Counted from the first letter of the stretch, positions 54,233-62,468 are shown. The stretch is DNA of 64,000 nucleotides from Halobacterium hubeiense (GCF_001488575.1 NZ_LN831302.1:1984001-2048000), one strand, 5' to 3'. Notes: generated by a model not told the origin, from the letters alone. A program made the numbers and translations.

Positions 54233-54775
54233 ATGACCAAGAAGGCGACCCTCCACACGAGCGAGGGCGACATCGAGGTCGAGCTGTACGACGAGCGAGC
54301 GCCGACGACGGTCGAGAACTTCGTCAAGCTCGCGAAGGACGACCCCGCCGCGGGCGCCGACCCCGCGCCCGACACGAAGACGTGGGAGGACCCCGAGAGC
54401 GGCGAGATTCGCGGCGACTCGCTGTACCGCGACGTCGCGTTCCACCGCGTCATCGAGGGCTTCATGATTCAGGGCGGCGACCCCACCGAGAGCGGCCGCG
54501 GCGGCCCCGGCTACGAGTTCGAGGACGAGTTCCACGACGACCTCCGCCACGACGGCCCCGGCGTGCTGTCGATGGCGAACTCCGGCCCGGACACGAACGG
54601 CAGCCAGTTCTTCATCACCCTGGACGCCCAGCCCCACCTCGACGACCGCCACGCGGTCTTCGGGAAGGTCACGGACGGCATGGACGTCGTCGAAGCCATC
54701 GGCAGCGTCGAGACCGACCGCAACGACCAGCCCGAGCGCGACGTCGTCCTCGAATCCGTCGAGATTCACGACTGA
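54233..54775 (+). CDS. Peptidyl-prolyl cis-trans isomerase, cyclophilin type
   Basis: 180 aa. Cyclophilin core: FHRVIEGFMIQGGDP (catalytic Arg-Phe), GPGVLSMANSGPDTNGSQFFI and LDDRHAVFGKVTDGMDV. The N-terminal half has an insertion (ADPAADAPDTKTW-like acidic loop, about 41-60) as in haloarchaeal relatives. Cytoplasmic, no signal peptide. Start ATG at 54233 right after an AT-containing segment (tagcgttatcc) at 54199. Confidence 0.93.
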   Translation: MTKKATLHTSEGDIEVELYDERAPTTVENFVKLAKDDPAAGADPAPDTKTWEDPESGEIRGDSLYRDVAFHRVIEGFMIQGGDPTESGRGGPGYEFEDEFHDDLRHDGPGVLSMANSGPDTNGSQFFITLDAQPHLDDRHAVFGKVTDGMDVVEAIGSVETDRNDQPERDVVLESVEIHD

Positions 54776-54781
54776 GCCGGC

Positions 54782-56395
54782 TCATTCGCTGCGGAGGCTG
54801 ACGAACGGCGGACTCGGCTGGAGCGTGGCCGCGCGGCTGGCGCTGTCATCGCTCGTCGGTGTCCGGCGGCGCTCGACCGCGAGGGCGTCGGCGTCCTGGG
54901 AGACCGCGACCACTTGGTCGGCGGCGCCCGCGTAGAACGCCGCGAGCGTCTCCGGGACGGAGTCGCCGACGACGTTGAGGACGGTGTCGCGGCTGCCGAA
55001 GACGCCGTCGTCGTTCTCGTAGCGGGCGGCCCGCGCGTCCGCCTCACCGAGTATCTCCACTTCTCCCGCGATGTTCCCGACGACGAGCAGCGGCGCGTCG
55101 CGGCGCGCGGCCGTCGTCTCGTTGGCGGCGGCCAGCGACGACTCCCGGAGGTCGAAGACGTTCCGGCCGTCGGGCCAGCCGCCGAACGGGTCGAGAACGA
55201 ACAGTCGGTCGTCGCCGAGCGCGTCCACCAGGGAGTCGTCGGCGGCCGCGAACGCGTCCGCGAGCGTTCCGCGGTCGAGCGTCGGCGGCGGCGTCAGCGA
55301 CACCGCCGTCCCCGAGGCCGCGGCCGTCGCGACGAGTTGGGCGAGCAGGCCGTCGACCGCATCGGTGGCCGCGTCGTATCGGAGCACCGCCTGCCCGCCG
55401 ACGACGAGGCCACCGCCGAGGAGGTCGTCCAAGCCGGGGACGCCCGTGTCCAGCGTGGGCGCGTCGGCTAGGCGGCTACGGCGGTCGGCGTCGGCGGCGG
55501 TGAGCACGCCCTCGACTTCCCCGAGCATCGCGGTCTGCTCGGAGCGCGCGTCGCGGATGGCGGCGACGTCGTCGTCGATGGCGGTCGCGCGCTCTGCGAG
55601 CGTCTCGCAGCGCTCTGCAACGGCTTCTGTGGTCTGAGCTTGGTCGTCGGTCGCCGTCGACACCGACGCGATACCGGCCGCGGTCTCCTCGACGGTCTCC
55701 GCCACCGCGTCGAGACTCGCCATGGCGTCGGCGGTCTGGTCGGCGCCGCGCTCGATTTCGTCGGCCGCCTCGTCGAGTTGGGCGACGGTCTCCTCGGTGG
55801 CCGCCCGGACGGCGTCGAGGGCGTCCTCGATGTCGTCGGCCTGCTCCTGTGACTCGGCCGCCAGCTCCTTGATTTCGTCCGCGACCACCGCGAACCCGTC
55901 GTTGTCGCCGTCCGTTCGCGCGGCCTCGATGGACGCGTTCAGCGCGAGCATGTTCGTCTGGTCGGCGATGCGGTCGATGCCGGCGAGCGCGTCCGCGATG
56001 CGGTCGATCCGGTCGCGGAGCGCGTCGACCTCCGCGACAACGTTCTCGCTCACCGTGCGGACGTCTTCCATGGTGTCGATGGCGTCCTGGGCGGCGTCGC
56101 GGCCGTCGGCTGTCTCGGCGGCCGCGCGCTCGCTCTGCTCACTGACCTCCGTCGCGGTCGCCGCGATCTCCTGGATGGTCGCGGACAGCGACCCGACCTC
56201 GTCGACGACCCACTCGGCGTCCGCGACCTGCTCGCTGGTCCGGTCGTCGATAGCGGCGAGCTGGTCGTCGACGGTCGTCGACGCGGCGTGGACGACATCG
56301 AGGGCGCCGTGAGCGTTAGCGAGCGACCGGTCCTCGGTCACCGCGACGGACGTGGCGTCGGCTTCGTCAGCCGGCGTGGGCTGGTCAGAACTCAT
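54782..56395 (-). CDS. Soluble transducer fused to a degenerate RecA/KaiC-like domain
   Basis: 537 aa from the ATG at 56395, no membrane helix. Residues about 25-300 are a methyl-accepting coiled coil with a CheA/CheW tip at 139-180 ([20 protein letters not shown]). Residues about 314-500 resemble the entry of KaiC-like ATPases: TLDTGVPGLDDLLGGGLVVGG, the position of Walker A being VLRYDAATDAVDG without GKT. LFVLDPFGG is a possible Walker B strand and APLLVVGN a later strand. It therefore probably cannot hydrolyse ATP but may bind a ligand or partner. The gene lies beside a PAS histidine kinase on the other strand. Confidence 0.8.
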   Translation of the reverse strand: MSSDQPTPADEADATSVAVTEDRSLANAHGALDVVHAASTTVDDQLAAIDDRTSEQVADAEWVVDEVGSLSATIQEIAATATEVSEQSERAAAETADGRDAAQDAIDTMEDVRTVSENVVAEVDALRDRIDRIADALAGIDRIADQTNMLALNASIEAARTDGDNDGFAVVADEIKELAAESQEQADDIEDALDAVRAATEETVAQLDEAADEIERGADQTADAMASLDAVAETVEETAAGIASVSTATDDQAQTTEAVAERCETLAERATAIDDDVAAIRDARSEQTAMLGEVEGVLTAADADRRSRLADAPTLDTGVPGLDDLLGGGLVVGGQAVLRYDAATDAVDGLLAQLVATAAASGTAVSLTPPPTLDRGTLADAFAAADDSLVDALGDDRLFVLDPFGGWPDGRNVFDLRESSLAAANETTAARRDAPLLVVGNIAGEVEILGEADARAARYENDDGVFGSRDTVLNVVGDSVPETLAAFYAGAADQVVAVSQDADALAVERRRTPTSDDSASRAATLQPSPPFVSLRSE

Positions 56396-56589
56396 GCGGT
56401 CCCCCTGTCGCCGCCGGCCGCGAGGCGACGCTCGCCGGCCGAGTCGTGGTTGTTGGTAACACGGCGTCATCGGAGGAGTTTTTCGCCATCCGACAAAACA
56501 GTTCCCACTCGGACAAAATATGCTAATCTACACGTCTTTCGTGGAGGTTTTCCACAGCACCCGAGACAATTGCCGAGATACGTAGACGT

Positions 56590-56597
56590 TTATCGCA
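56590..56597 (+). promoter_or_regulatory. TATA box of the histidine kinase gene
   Basis: tttatcgc lies about 29-36 bases before the GTG at 56626. A second AT block (cgaataacg, 56605-56613) would suit the ATG at 56638 as start instead. Confidence 0.45.
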
Positions 56598-56625
56598 TCT
56601 TCGTCGAATAACGAGTTGAGCAATC

Positions 56626-57681
56626 GTGGACGAACACATGGAGCAGTCCAGCGCGGACGCCGCGAGCCGGTACGCCCACCTCATCGAACACATCCAGGAC
56701 GCCGTGGTCGAGTTCGAGCTCGTCGGCGGCGACCCGGTCGTCCGCCGCGTCAACGAGGCGTTCGTCGACAGCTTCGGCTACGAGCGAGCCGCCATCGTCG
56801 ACGAACCGCTCAACGACTGGATCGTCCCCGAGTGGCTCCGCGAGGAAGCGCAAGCGCTCGACGAACGCACGTTCTCCGGGGAAATAAACTACCAGCGCGT
56901 CCGCCGAGAGACGACCGGCGGACTGCGGGAGTTCCTCTACCGCGGCATCCCGTACGCCGGGGACGGCGCGACCACCGACGGGTTCGCCGTCTACACCGAC
57001 CTGACGGACATCACGCGAACCGAACGCCGGCTGGAAGTGATGAACCGAGTGCTCCAGCACAACCTGCGGAACAAGGCCAACATCGTCCTCGCGTACACGA
57101 CCGAGCTGCTCGCGGAGTTCGACGAACAGCGCGCACACCGAACCGAAGCCGCCGCCCGCATCGAGGGGGCCGCCCGCGACCTCGAAACGCTGACCGGAGA
57201 AGCCGCAGACATCAATACCGTCCTAAAGTCCACCGCAGACGGCCGGACGACCGACTGCGTGCCCCTGATCCGAGACGTCGTCGACGAACACCGCCGCAAC
57301 TGGCCGGCAGCGAGCGTCGAGACTGACCTCCCCGCGTCGCTGGTCGTGCGCGCCAACCGTCGGCTCCGGTTCGCCGTCGACGCGCTCGTGGAGAACGCCC
57401 TCGAACACAACCCCAGCGACGAACCCAGTGTCCACGTGCGCGCTGCACCCGCCGACTCGGACGGGTGGGTGACCATCCGAGTCGACGACGACGGCCCGAC
57501 GATTCCCGACGACGAACGCGACGTCGTCACCGGCGACGGCGACATCACCGCCACCCGCCACGGTAGCGGCCTCGGGCTCTGGCTCGTCAAGTGGACGACC
57601 GAGCTGTTCGGCGGCGAACTCACGTTCGCGACCAGCGACCTCGGCGGCAACAGCGTCCGCCTTCGCCTCCCCAGCGCGTGA
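56626..57681 (+). CDS. PAS-domain sensor histidine kinase
   Basis: 351 aa from the GTG at 56626 (ATG 56638 possible). Soluble. PAS domain at about 15-137 (YAHLIEHIQDAVVEFEL...), dimerisation helix with phospho-acceptor His145 in VLQHNLRNKANIVLAYT. ATPase domain has N box (VDALVENALEHNPSDEPS), and G boxes VDDDGPTIPDDERDVV and GSGLGLWLVKWTTELFGG. No receiver domain. A cytoplasmic redox or light PAS sensor is possible; the ligand is unknown. Cognate response regulator not adjacent. Confidence 0.9.
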   Translation: MDEHMEQSSADAASRYAHLIEHIQDAVVEFELVGGDPVVRRVNEAFVDSFGYERAAIVDEPLNDWIVPEWLREEAQALDERTFSGEINYQRVRRETTGGLREFLYRGIPYAGDGATTDGFAVYTDLTDITRTERRLEVMNRVLQHNLRNKANIVLAYTTELLAEFDEQRAHRTEAAARIEGAARDLETLTGEAADINTVLKSTADGRTTDCVPLIRDVVDEHRRNWPAASVETDLPASLVVRANRRLRFAVDALVENALEHNPSDEPSVHVRAAPADSDGWVTIRVDDDGPTIPDDERDVVTGDGDITATRHGSGLGLWLVKWTTELFGGELTFATSDLGGNSVRLRLPSA

Positions 57682-57733
57682 CCGCACGCCATCACCGACA
57701 AAACCAAACAGGTCGACCACCGATACGTGAACA

Positions 57734-58075
57734 ATGACCGACGACGCCGACGCCGTCGACCCCAGCGACATCGGCGAGAGCGACGCCCCGTCAGTCGAGG
57801 AGAAGCCCTACAAGCTCGTCTTCGAGGCGAACAAGTGCTTCGGCGCGGGCAAGTGCGCGGAAGTCTCGGCGAACTGGGAGATGGACATCACCTCCGGCAT
57901 GGGCAAGCCCGTCTCGTACTTCTTCGACGAGGACGACTTAGACCACAACATCGCCGCCGCCGACGCCTGCCCCGCGAAGAAAGGCGACGGCGTCATCCAC
58001 GTCGTCGACCGCCGCACCAACGAGGAAATCGCGCCCGACCCCCACGGCGACGGCACGCTCTCCGTCGACTGGTAG
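57734..58075 (+). CDS. Ferredoxin of 3Fe-4S type
   Basis: 113 aa. Cysteines are C-x5-C (NKCFGAGKCAEV) and a single later C-P (DACPAKKGDGVIH), i.e. three ligands, as in [3Fe-4S] ferredoxins of the P450-reducing kind. The fourth ligand position of 4Fe-4S types is missing. An acidic N-terminal extension (MTDDADAVDPSDIGESD) is haloarchaeal. Small soluble electron carrier; partner unknown, no cytochrome P450 nearby. The ATG at 57734 follows the kinase gene by 52 bp. Confidence 0.85.
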   Translation: MTDDADAVDPSDIGESDAPSVEEKPYKLVFEANKCFGAGKCAEVSANWEMDITSGMGKPVSYFFDEDDLDHNIAAADACPAKKGDGVIHVVDRRTNEEIAPDPHGDGTLSVDW

Positions 58076-58285
58076 CGCGTGCGTCCCGGTCTCACTCGGC
58101 GCGCTCTGGACGACCGTCACGCTCGTCGCCATCTCGGCCGTCACCGCGCTCGCGCTCGGCCCCGACTGGACGGTCAGCCACCGCTTCGCCATCATCGGCG
58201 CGAGCGTCGGCTGGGGCGCCTCGGTCGCCATCCGCCGCCGCGCCTGACCGTAACCGACTTCTCCCCGCGGCCGCCACGACGTAAT

Positions 58286-58368
58286 GCGAGGGTGGCCGAG
58301 CGGCCAAAGGCGGCGGGCTTAAGACCCGCTCCCGTAGGGGTTCGTGGGTTCGAATCCCACCTCTCGCA
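58286..58368 (+). tRNA. tRNA-Leu (anticodon UAA)
   Basis: Class II tRNA: acceptor GCGAGGG/CTCTCGC (one G-T pair), D arm GGCCGAGCGGCC-like, anticodon stem GCGGG/CCCGC with loop CTTAAGA (TAA at 34-36), long variable arm (TCCCGTAGGGG), T arm GTGGG/CCCAC with loop TTCGAAT. Discriminator A at 58368, no CCA. The dispersed element starts four bases later. Confidence 0.94.
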
Positions 58369-58372
58369 TACG

Positions 58373-58560
58373 ACCTTTTGCGCTGCGGGCGCGCTGCGCG
58401 CGCCCTCGGCAAAAGCTCGGCCAAAAGCACAGCGTCGCTCCAGCGCGCCTTCGGCGCTTAGTCGCTCCTCGGCCCGCGAGCCGGAGGCTCGCGGTGAATC
58501 GCGACGCTCGGGCTTTGCAAGCCGCTTGCGTTGCGAATGCTAGCAGCGATTCTCGGCTCG
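58373..58560 (+). repeat. Dispersed structured element, copy B
   Basis: Plus strand, starting four bases after tRNA-Leu. Shares ordered blocks with copy A at 42950-43128 (CTTTTGCGCTGCG, CTCGGCAAAA, CCAAAAGCAC, AGTCG, GTGAA, CGCTCGGGCTTT, CAAGCCGCT, ATGCTAGC). Hairpins between them differ but still pair: GGGCGCGC-TGC-GCGCGCCC and CGCGAGCC-GGAG-GCTCGCG. The minus-strand crcB stop at 58572 lies just after it. Confidence 0.65.
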
Positions 58561-58571
58561 GTAGCGTCGAG

Positions 58572-58928
58572 CTAGCCCACCAGAAGCCAAGCTAAACCAA
58601 TCGCCACACCAGCGCCGATTAGATTCCCGAGCGCGTGGAACGCGGCCGCGCCGAATCGCTTGTCCTCGACGAGGCCGACGACGTCCACGCTGAACGAGGA
58701 GAACGTCGTGAACGCGCCGCAGGCGCCCGTGCCGAGCAGCAGCATCGCGTCGTCGCTCGCGCCGGCGAACGTGAGCGCGGCGAGCGCGAACGACCCGACG
58801 ACGTTCACGACGAGCGTGCTGGCGGGGTAGTCCTCGGTCTGGACGAGTTCGCCGACGGCGAACCGGAGGACGGCGCCGAGCGCGCCGCCGAGGCCGACGA
58901 GCATCGGGGATGGTAACGAGAGGTCCAT
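58572..58928 (-). CDS. crcB: Fluoride channel subunit CrcB (second gene of pair)
   Basis: 118 aa from the ATG at 58928 (GTG 58931 possible). Four helices. Motifs of Fluc: GLGGALGAVLRFAVGEL (G-x-x-G-A-x-x-R), NVVGSFALAAL (Asn of the pore) and GACGAFTTFSSFSVDVVGLV (the Phe-box). It expels fluoride. The start overlaps the TGA of the partner gene at 58928 (TGATG), so translation is coupled; the two subunits are likely a heterodimer in antiparallel orientation. There is no fluoride riboswitch in the sequence that I can see. Confidence 0.9.
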   Translation of the reverse strand: MDLSLPSPMLVGLGGALGAVLRFAVGELVQTEDYPASTLVVNVVGSFALAALTFAGASDDAMLLLGTGACGAFTTFSSFSVDVVGLVEDKRFGAAAFHALGNLIGAGVAIGLAWLLVG

Positions 58929-59308
58929 CACGCGCCACCTCCGTAGCGGACGACGAGTGCGCGGCCGACGGCCACGCCGAGAAAGCCGAGCGCGTAGTTC
59001 GCGGCGACGTTCGCAACCATCAGCGCGGGCGGGGCGCCCGCGGTCTGGACGGCGAACGTACTGTACGTCGTCAGCGAGGAGAGGAAACCGGTGCCGAGGA
59101 GTCGCCGCGCGCGCTCCCCGAGGGCATCACGCTCGGCGGCGGCGTAGACGAGCGCGCCGAGCGCGAAGCTCCCGACAGCGTTGACGGCGAGCGTGCCGGG
59201 CAGACCGGGCGCGAGCAGCGCGACCGCGTACCGGACGTTCGCGCCCGCGAACCCGCCGACGGCGACGAGCGCGACGACGGCAATCGTGGCGCGGGAGTCG
59301 TGGCGCAT
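58928..59308 (-). CDS. crcB: Fluoride channel subunit CrcB (first gene of pair)
   Basis: 126 aa, four helices. Motifs: AVGGFAGANVRYAVALL (G-x-x-G-A-x-x-R), VNAVGSFALGALVY (pore Asn) and GFLSSLTTYSTFAVQTAG (Phe-box with Thr and Phe). With the overlapping partner gene it should make the dual-topology fluoride exporter seen in archaea with two crcB genes. Start ATG at 59308. Divergent from the gene at 59410. Confidence 0.9.
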   Translation of the reverse strand: MRHDSRATIAVVALVAVGGFAGANVRYAVALLAPGLPGTLAVNAVGSFALGALVYAAAERDALGERARRLLGTGFLSSLTTYSTFAVQTAGAPPALMVANVAANYALGFLGVAVGRALVVRYGGGA

Positions 59309-59409
59309 CGGTGCGAGCGAATCACCGGAACGTGCGCGGCAGCGCTACTTACGGGCGTCGAAGTCCCGGAGCGCAACACCCAACTGCGAGCGCCGCCTCC
59401 TAGGGCGTA

Positions 59410-59883
59410 ATGACTGACATCGAGCAGGAGCTGGCCGACCACGGGCAGTTCGCCCGCGACGACGGCGCGTTCGTCCCGACGACGAACGACTGGGACGCCA
59501 CCGTCTCGGCCGACGACGAGACCGTCGAAATCACGGTCGTCGTGCCGACGCTGGACGCCGCGACCAACGACGAGGTGGCCGAGGTCGTCGAAGACGGCTG
59601 GTACGACACGTTCGAGCGCCGCGTCGTCGACGCAGACAGCGTCACGCTCGCGAACGACGTCGAGGTCCAGTCCGTCTCCCGCGCGGGTGGCGACATCACT
59701 GTCGAAATCACGTTCTCCCCGCGCACCGGGAAGGCGGCCGACGACGCGCTCGCGCTCGTGAACTACGTCGAGGGGACGTGGTTCCAGGGCGTCATCCCCG
59801 GCTACGACTACGTCGAGAAGGTCGAACAGATGCGCCAGCAGGCCGCGCAGAACGCCCAGAGCACCGAGGGCACGCCGCTGTAA
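59410..59883 (+). CDS. Conserved haloarchaeal protein, DUF5813-like
   Basis: 157 aa. Starts MTDIEQELADHGQFARDDGAFVPTTNDWDATVSAD, with VEGTWFQGVIPGYDYVEKVEQMR near the end; this fits DUF5813 (haloarchaea-specific; the number is tentative). No metal or catalytic motif. C-terminal helix rich in Gln (QQAAQNAQST). ATG at 59410. Convergent with the dehydrogenase gene. Confidence 0.7.
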   Translation: MTDIEQELADHGQFARDDGAFVPTTNDWDATVSADDETVEITVVVPTLDAATNDEVAEVVEDGWYDTFERRVVDADSVTLANDVEVQSVSRAGGDITVEITFSPRTGKAADDALALVNYVEGTWFQGVIPGYDYVEKVEQMRQQAAQNAQSTEGTPL

Positions 59884-59889
59884 CCCGGC

Positions 59890-60936
59890 TCAGAACTCCT
59901 GTTCCTGCGGGTCGTGGGTTTCGAGGTACGACTCCAGCCACTGCTTCTGGTCGTCGACGCGGGGCGTGCGCTCGGCGTACGCGTAGTCGAACAGCTCGTC
60001 GACGTCCGGCTCGCCGACTGATTCGGCGGCGTCGATGGCGGCGTCCAGTTCGGCCTCGGCGTCGTCCCAGCAGGACTCCACGAACGCGTCGTCTATCGCG
60101 CCCTGCTCGCGGAGGTACGACTCGAAGCGCTCCAGCGGGTCCGCGGTCCGCCACTCGGGGAGGTCCTCGTCGTCGGGCCGGTAGCGCTCGGGGTCGTCGC
60201 TGGTGGTGTGTGCGCCCTGCCGGTACGTGAGGCTCTCGACGAGCACGGGTTCGCCCGCTCGGGCGTCGTCGAGCGCGTCGCCGACGGTCTCGTAGACGGC
60301 GACGGGGTCGTTGCCGTCTACCTGCACGCCCTCGAAGCCGTATGCCTCCGCTTTCACCGCGATGGAGTCGCTCGCGGTCTGTTTCTCGCGGGGCAGGGAG
60401 ATGGCCCAGTTGTTGTTCTCGCAGAGGAAGACGACGGGCGCGTCGAAGACGCCCGCGAAGTTCATCGCCTCGTGGAAGTCGCCCTCGCTGGTCGCGCCGT
60501 CCCCGAAGTACGCGACCACCGCGTCCGCGTCCCCGGTGTAGTTCATCGCCATCCCGGCGCCGACGGCGTGCGGGAGCTGGCTGGCGATGGGGACCGCCTG
60601 CGGGAAGTTGTTCACGTCGTGGTCGGAGTGGAACTCCGCGTACCCCCGCCGGAACAGGAGGATGTCGCTGGCGGGGACGCCGCGGGCCAACTGCATCGCG
60701 TTCGAGCGGTACGTTGGGAACAGCCAGTCGCCGTCGGCCATCGCGTGCGCGGCGCCGACCTGCGAGCCCTCCTGCCCGCGGAACGGCGGGTAGCCCGGCA
60801 TCCAGCCGCGGCGCTGCAGCGAGAGCGCGCGCTCGTCGAACTCCCGCGCGAGGACCATGTCTCGAAGGAGGTCGCGTGCGGTCGCCTCGTCGACGGCCGT
60901 GTCGGCGAGGTCCCGCTCCCCGATAGCGCGGTGCAT
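59890..60936 (-). CDS. 2-oxoacid dehydrogenase E1 alpha-type subunit
   Basis: 348 aa. ThDP-binding E1 alpha: FRGQEGSQVGAAHAM at the start, GDGATSEGDFHEAMNFAG (thiamine diphosphate motif, GDG...N) and CENNNWAISLPREKQTAS. The C-terminal loop region of E1 alpha (SLTYRQGAHTTSDDPERYRP) is present. It would decarboxylate pyruvate or branched 2-oxoacids, but no E1 beta, E2 or E3 gene is next to it, so the partner must lie elsewhere. Start ATG at 60936. Confidence 0.85.
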   Translation of the reverse strand: MHRAIGERDLADTAVDEATARDLLRDMVLAREFDERALSLQRRGWMPGYPPFRGQEGSQVGAAHAMADGDWLFPTYRSNAMQLARGVPASDILLFRRGYAEFHSDHDVNNFPQAVPIASQLPHAVGAGMAMNYTGDADAVVAYFGDGATSEGDFHEAMNFAGVFDAPVVFLCENNNWAISLPREKQTASDSIAVKAEAYGFEGVQVDGNDPVAVYETVGDALDDARAGEPVLVESLTYRQGAHTTSDDPERYRPDDEDLPEWRTADPLERFESYLREQGAIDDAFVESCWDDAEAELDAAIDAAESVGEPDVDELFDYAYAERTPRVDDQKQWLESYLETHDPQEQEF

Positions 60937-61001
60937 GTCGGGCTCGTCGCCGCACAGTCACTTACCGATAGCGAAAAACGGCCCGAGCACCAAGCCCGGG
61001 T

Positions 61002-61316
61002 ATGGTCTCGGTCGTCACCGCCGCCGGCGTCGGCGTCATCGTGCTCGTGCACACCGCGATTGCCGCCGTCGGCGCGCGCTACTTCCGCATCACCCTCGAG
61101 ACGCGGTGGGGGTCGGTGCTGTACACCGCAATCCTGATTCCGCTGGTCTACGTCGTCACGACGCTCGCACTCGGCGTGCTCGGGCTCGGCGCCGGTGCGT
61201 TCGAGGACCCGGGACAGCTCATCGTCGTGACGTGGGCGTTCCCGTTCTTCCTCGGGTGGTCCATCGACCTGTTCTGGATTCCCGCCCCCGAGGAGCTAGA
61301 AGACCTCCCGGAGTGA
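61002..61316 (+). CDS. Uncharacterised membrane protein, DUF7991-like
   Basis: 104 aa with three helices (about 5-26, 40-62, 74-95), starting MVSVVTAAGVGVIVLVHTAI. Distinctive loop ARYFRITLETRWGSVLYT. The DUF number is tentative. The ATG at 61002 follows the dehydrogenase start divergently (65 bp). It overlaps the end of the minus-strand gene by 21 bp. Confidence 0.65.
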   Translation: MVSVVTAAGVGVIVLVHTAIAAVGARYFRITLETRWGSVLYTAILIPLVYVVTTLALGVLGLGAGAFEDPGQLIVVTWAFPFFLGWSIDLFWIPAPEELEDLPE

Positions 61317-61727
61317 GTGAACGACGAACAGCGCGCTCAGCGTCGGGACGACCGTGAGTTCGCCGAACCCCGCGAGCGCCGCGACGGCCTCCCAGACGTA
61401 GACCGTGCCGAGCGCGCCGAACGTCGTCGCGGCGACGAGCGCGCCGCCGACGACCCTGACTCCCGCGACGGCGCCCGCGTCGGCCGTGAGCGCGAGCGCG
61501 GCGTCGGCGAGGTCGAAAACGACGAGCGCCGCGAGGACGACGCGTTTCGAGACGCGGCGCCGCGGCCCCTCGCCGGGCGCCGGCCACAGGAGGCGGAAGT
61601 CCTCGGGGAACAGCGGCGGCAGGCGAATCGGCGGCAGGGAGAACGACAGCCGGCCGCCCTCGTCCTGCCGCCCGCGTTCGCGGTCGGCGGCGTCGTCGCG
61701 GCTCGCCGCCTCGTCGTCGTCCACCAT
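61296..61727 (-). CDS. Uncharacterised membrane protein, 143 aa
   Basis: Starts MVDDDEAASRDDAADRERGR, an acidic/basic N-terminus of about 60 residues, with a Pro-rich LPPIRLPPLFPEDFRLLWPAP region, followed by two or three helices (about 65-85, 88-110, 115-135). The convergent overlap with the previous gene is 21 bp. No family recognised. Confidence 0.6.
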   Translation of the reverse strand: MVDDDEAASRDDAADRERGRQDEGGRLSFSLPPIRLPPLFPEDFRLLWPAPGEGPRRRVSKRVVLAALVVFDLADAALALTADAGAVAGVRVVGGALVAATTFGALGTVYVWEAVAALAGFGELTVVPTLSALFVVHSLREVF

Positions 61728-61880
61728 CAACTACACCGTCGGCGCCAACCCGTTAGGCTTCCCGGACGGCGCCACGTTCGGGCGAACGCTCTTGACGAGG
61801 CGCGGACACGTCCCCACGACGGCCCTCCACAGACAGTTCGACGACGCGCTGTTCGCGTCGTCGCCGTCTGGTGGGAGTGA

Positions 61881-62468
61881 CTACTCGGCGAGCAAGCGGT
61901 CGAGGACGTTCTCGGCGTCCGCCAGCACTTCCTCCGGGGACTGCGTGGCGTCGATGCGGACGAACCGCTCGGGCTCGTACTCGGCCAGCTGCTCGTAGTT
62001 CTCGCGGACCCGGGAGAGGAACTCCACCTGCTCGAACTTGTTCGTCGCGCCGGCGCGGGCGGCGCCGGTCTCGGGGTCCACGTCGAAGAACAGCGTGACG
62101 TCCGGCGGGCGCGTCCACGGCTGGTGGACGCCGCGGACGTACTCCATCGGGCGGTCGACGACGCCGTCGAGGGCGACGCCCTGGTACGCGTACCGGGAGT
62201 CCGAGTACCGGTCCGAGATGACGACGTCGCCGGCGTCCAGCGCGGGCTCGATGACCCGCGAGAGGTGGTCGGCGTGGTCGGCGGTGTAGAGGAACAGTTC
62301 GGCCAGCGGGTCGGCGCCGTCCTCGCCGATGGACCGCCGGACGGCGTCGCCGTACCACGAGTCGGTGGGCTCGCGCGTGAACGTGAAGCCGTCGCCGCGG
62401 GCCTCGCGCAGCGCCTCCCAGACAGTGGTCTTGCCGCTGCCGTCGATGCCCTCCAGCGTGACGAGCAT
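61881..62468 (-). CDS. tmk: Thymidylate kinase
   Basis: 195 aa. Phosphorylates dTMP to dTDP. P-loop [39 protein letters not shown] (DRY) and the [14 protein letters not shown] segment in the lid area. Start ATG at 62468. Cytoplasmic, dimer by family. Divergent from the epimerase-like gene (135 bp). Confidence 0.94.
   Translation of the reverse strand: MLVTLEGIDGSGKTTVWEALREARGDGFTFTREPTDSWYGDAVRRSIGEDGADPLAELFLYTADHADHLSRVIEPALDAGDVVISDRYSDSRYAYQGVALDGVVDRPMEYVRGVHQPWTRPPDVTLFFDVDPETGAARAGATNKFEQVEFLSRVRENYEQLAEYEPERFVRIDATQSPEEVLADAENVLDRLLAE

Noticed and set aside
58089-58247. Open frame coding a possible 52-aa membrane-like peptide between the ferredoxin gene and tRNA-Leu
   Set aside because: It reads like a membrane segment, but no ATG, GTG or TTG lies in frame back to the previous stop, which is inside the ferredoxin gene. 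It may be a remnant of an older gene; not counted as a CDS.
58500-59410. Fluoride riboswitch before the crcB pair
   Set aside because: No conserved pseudoknot-like aptamer was recognised in the 101 bp upstream of 59308.
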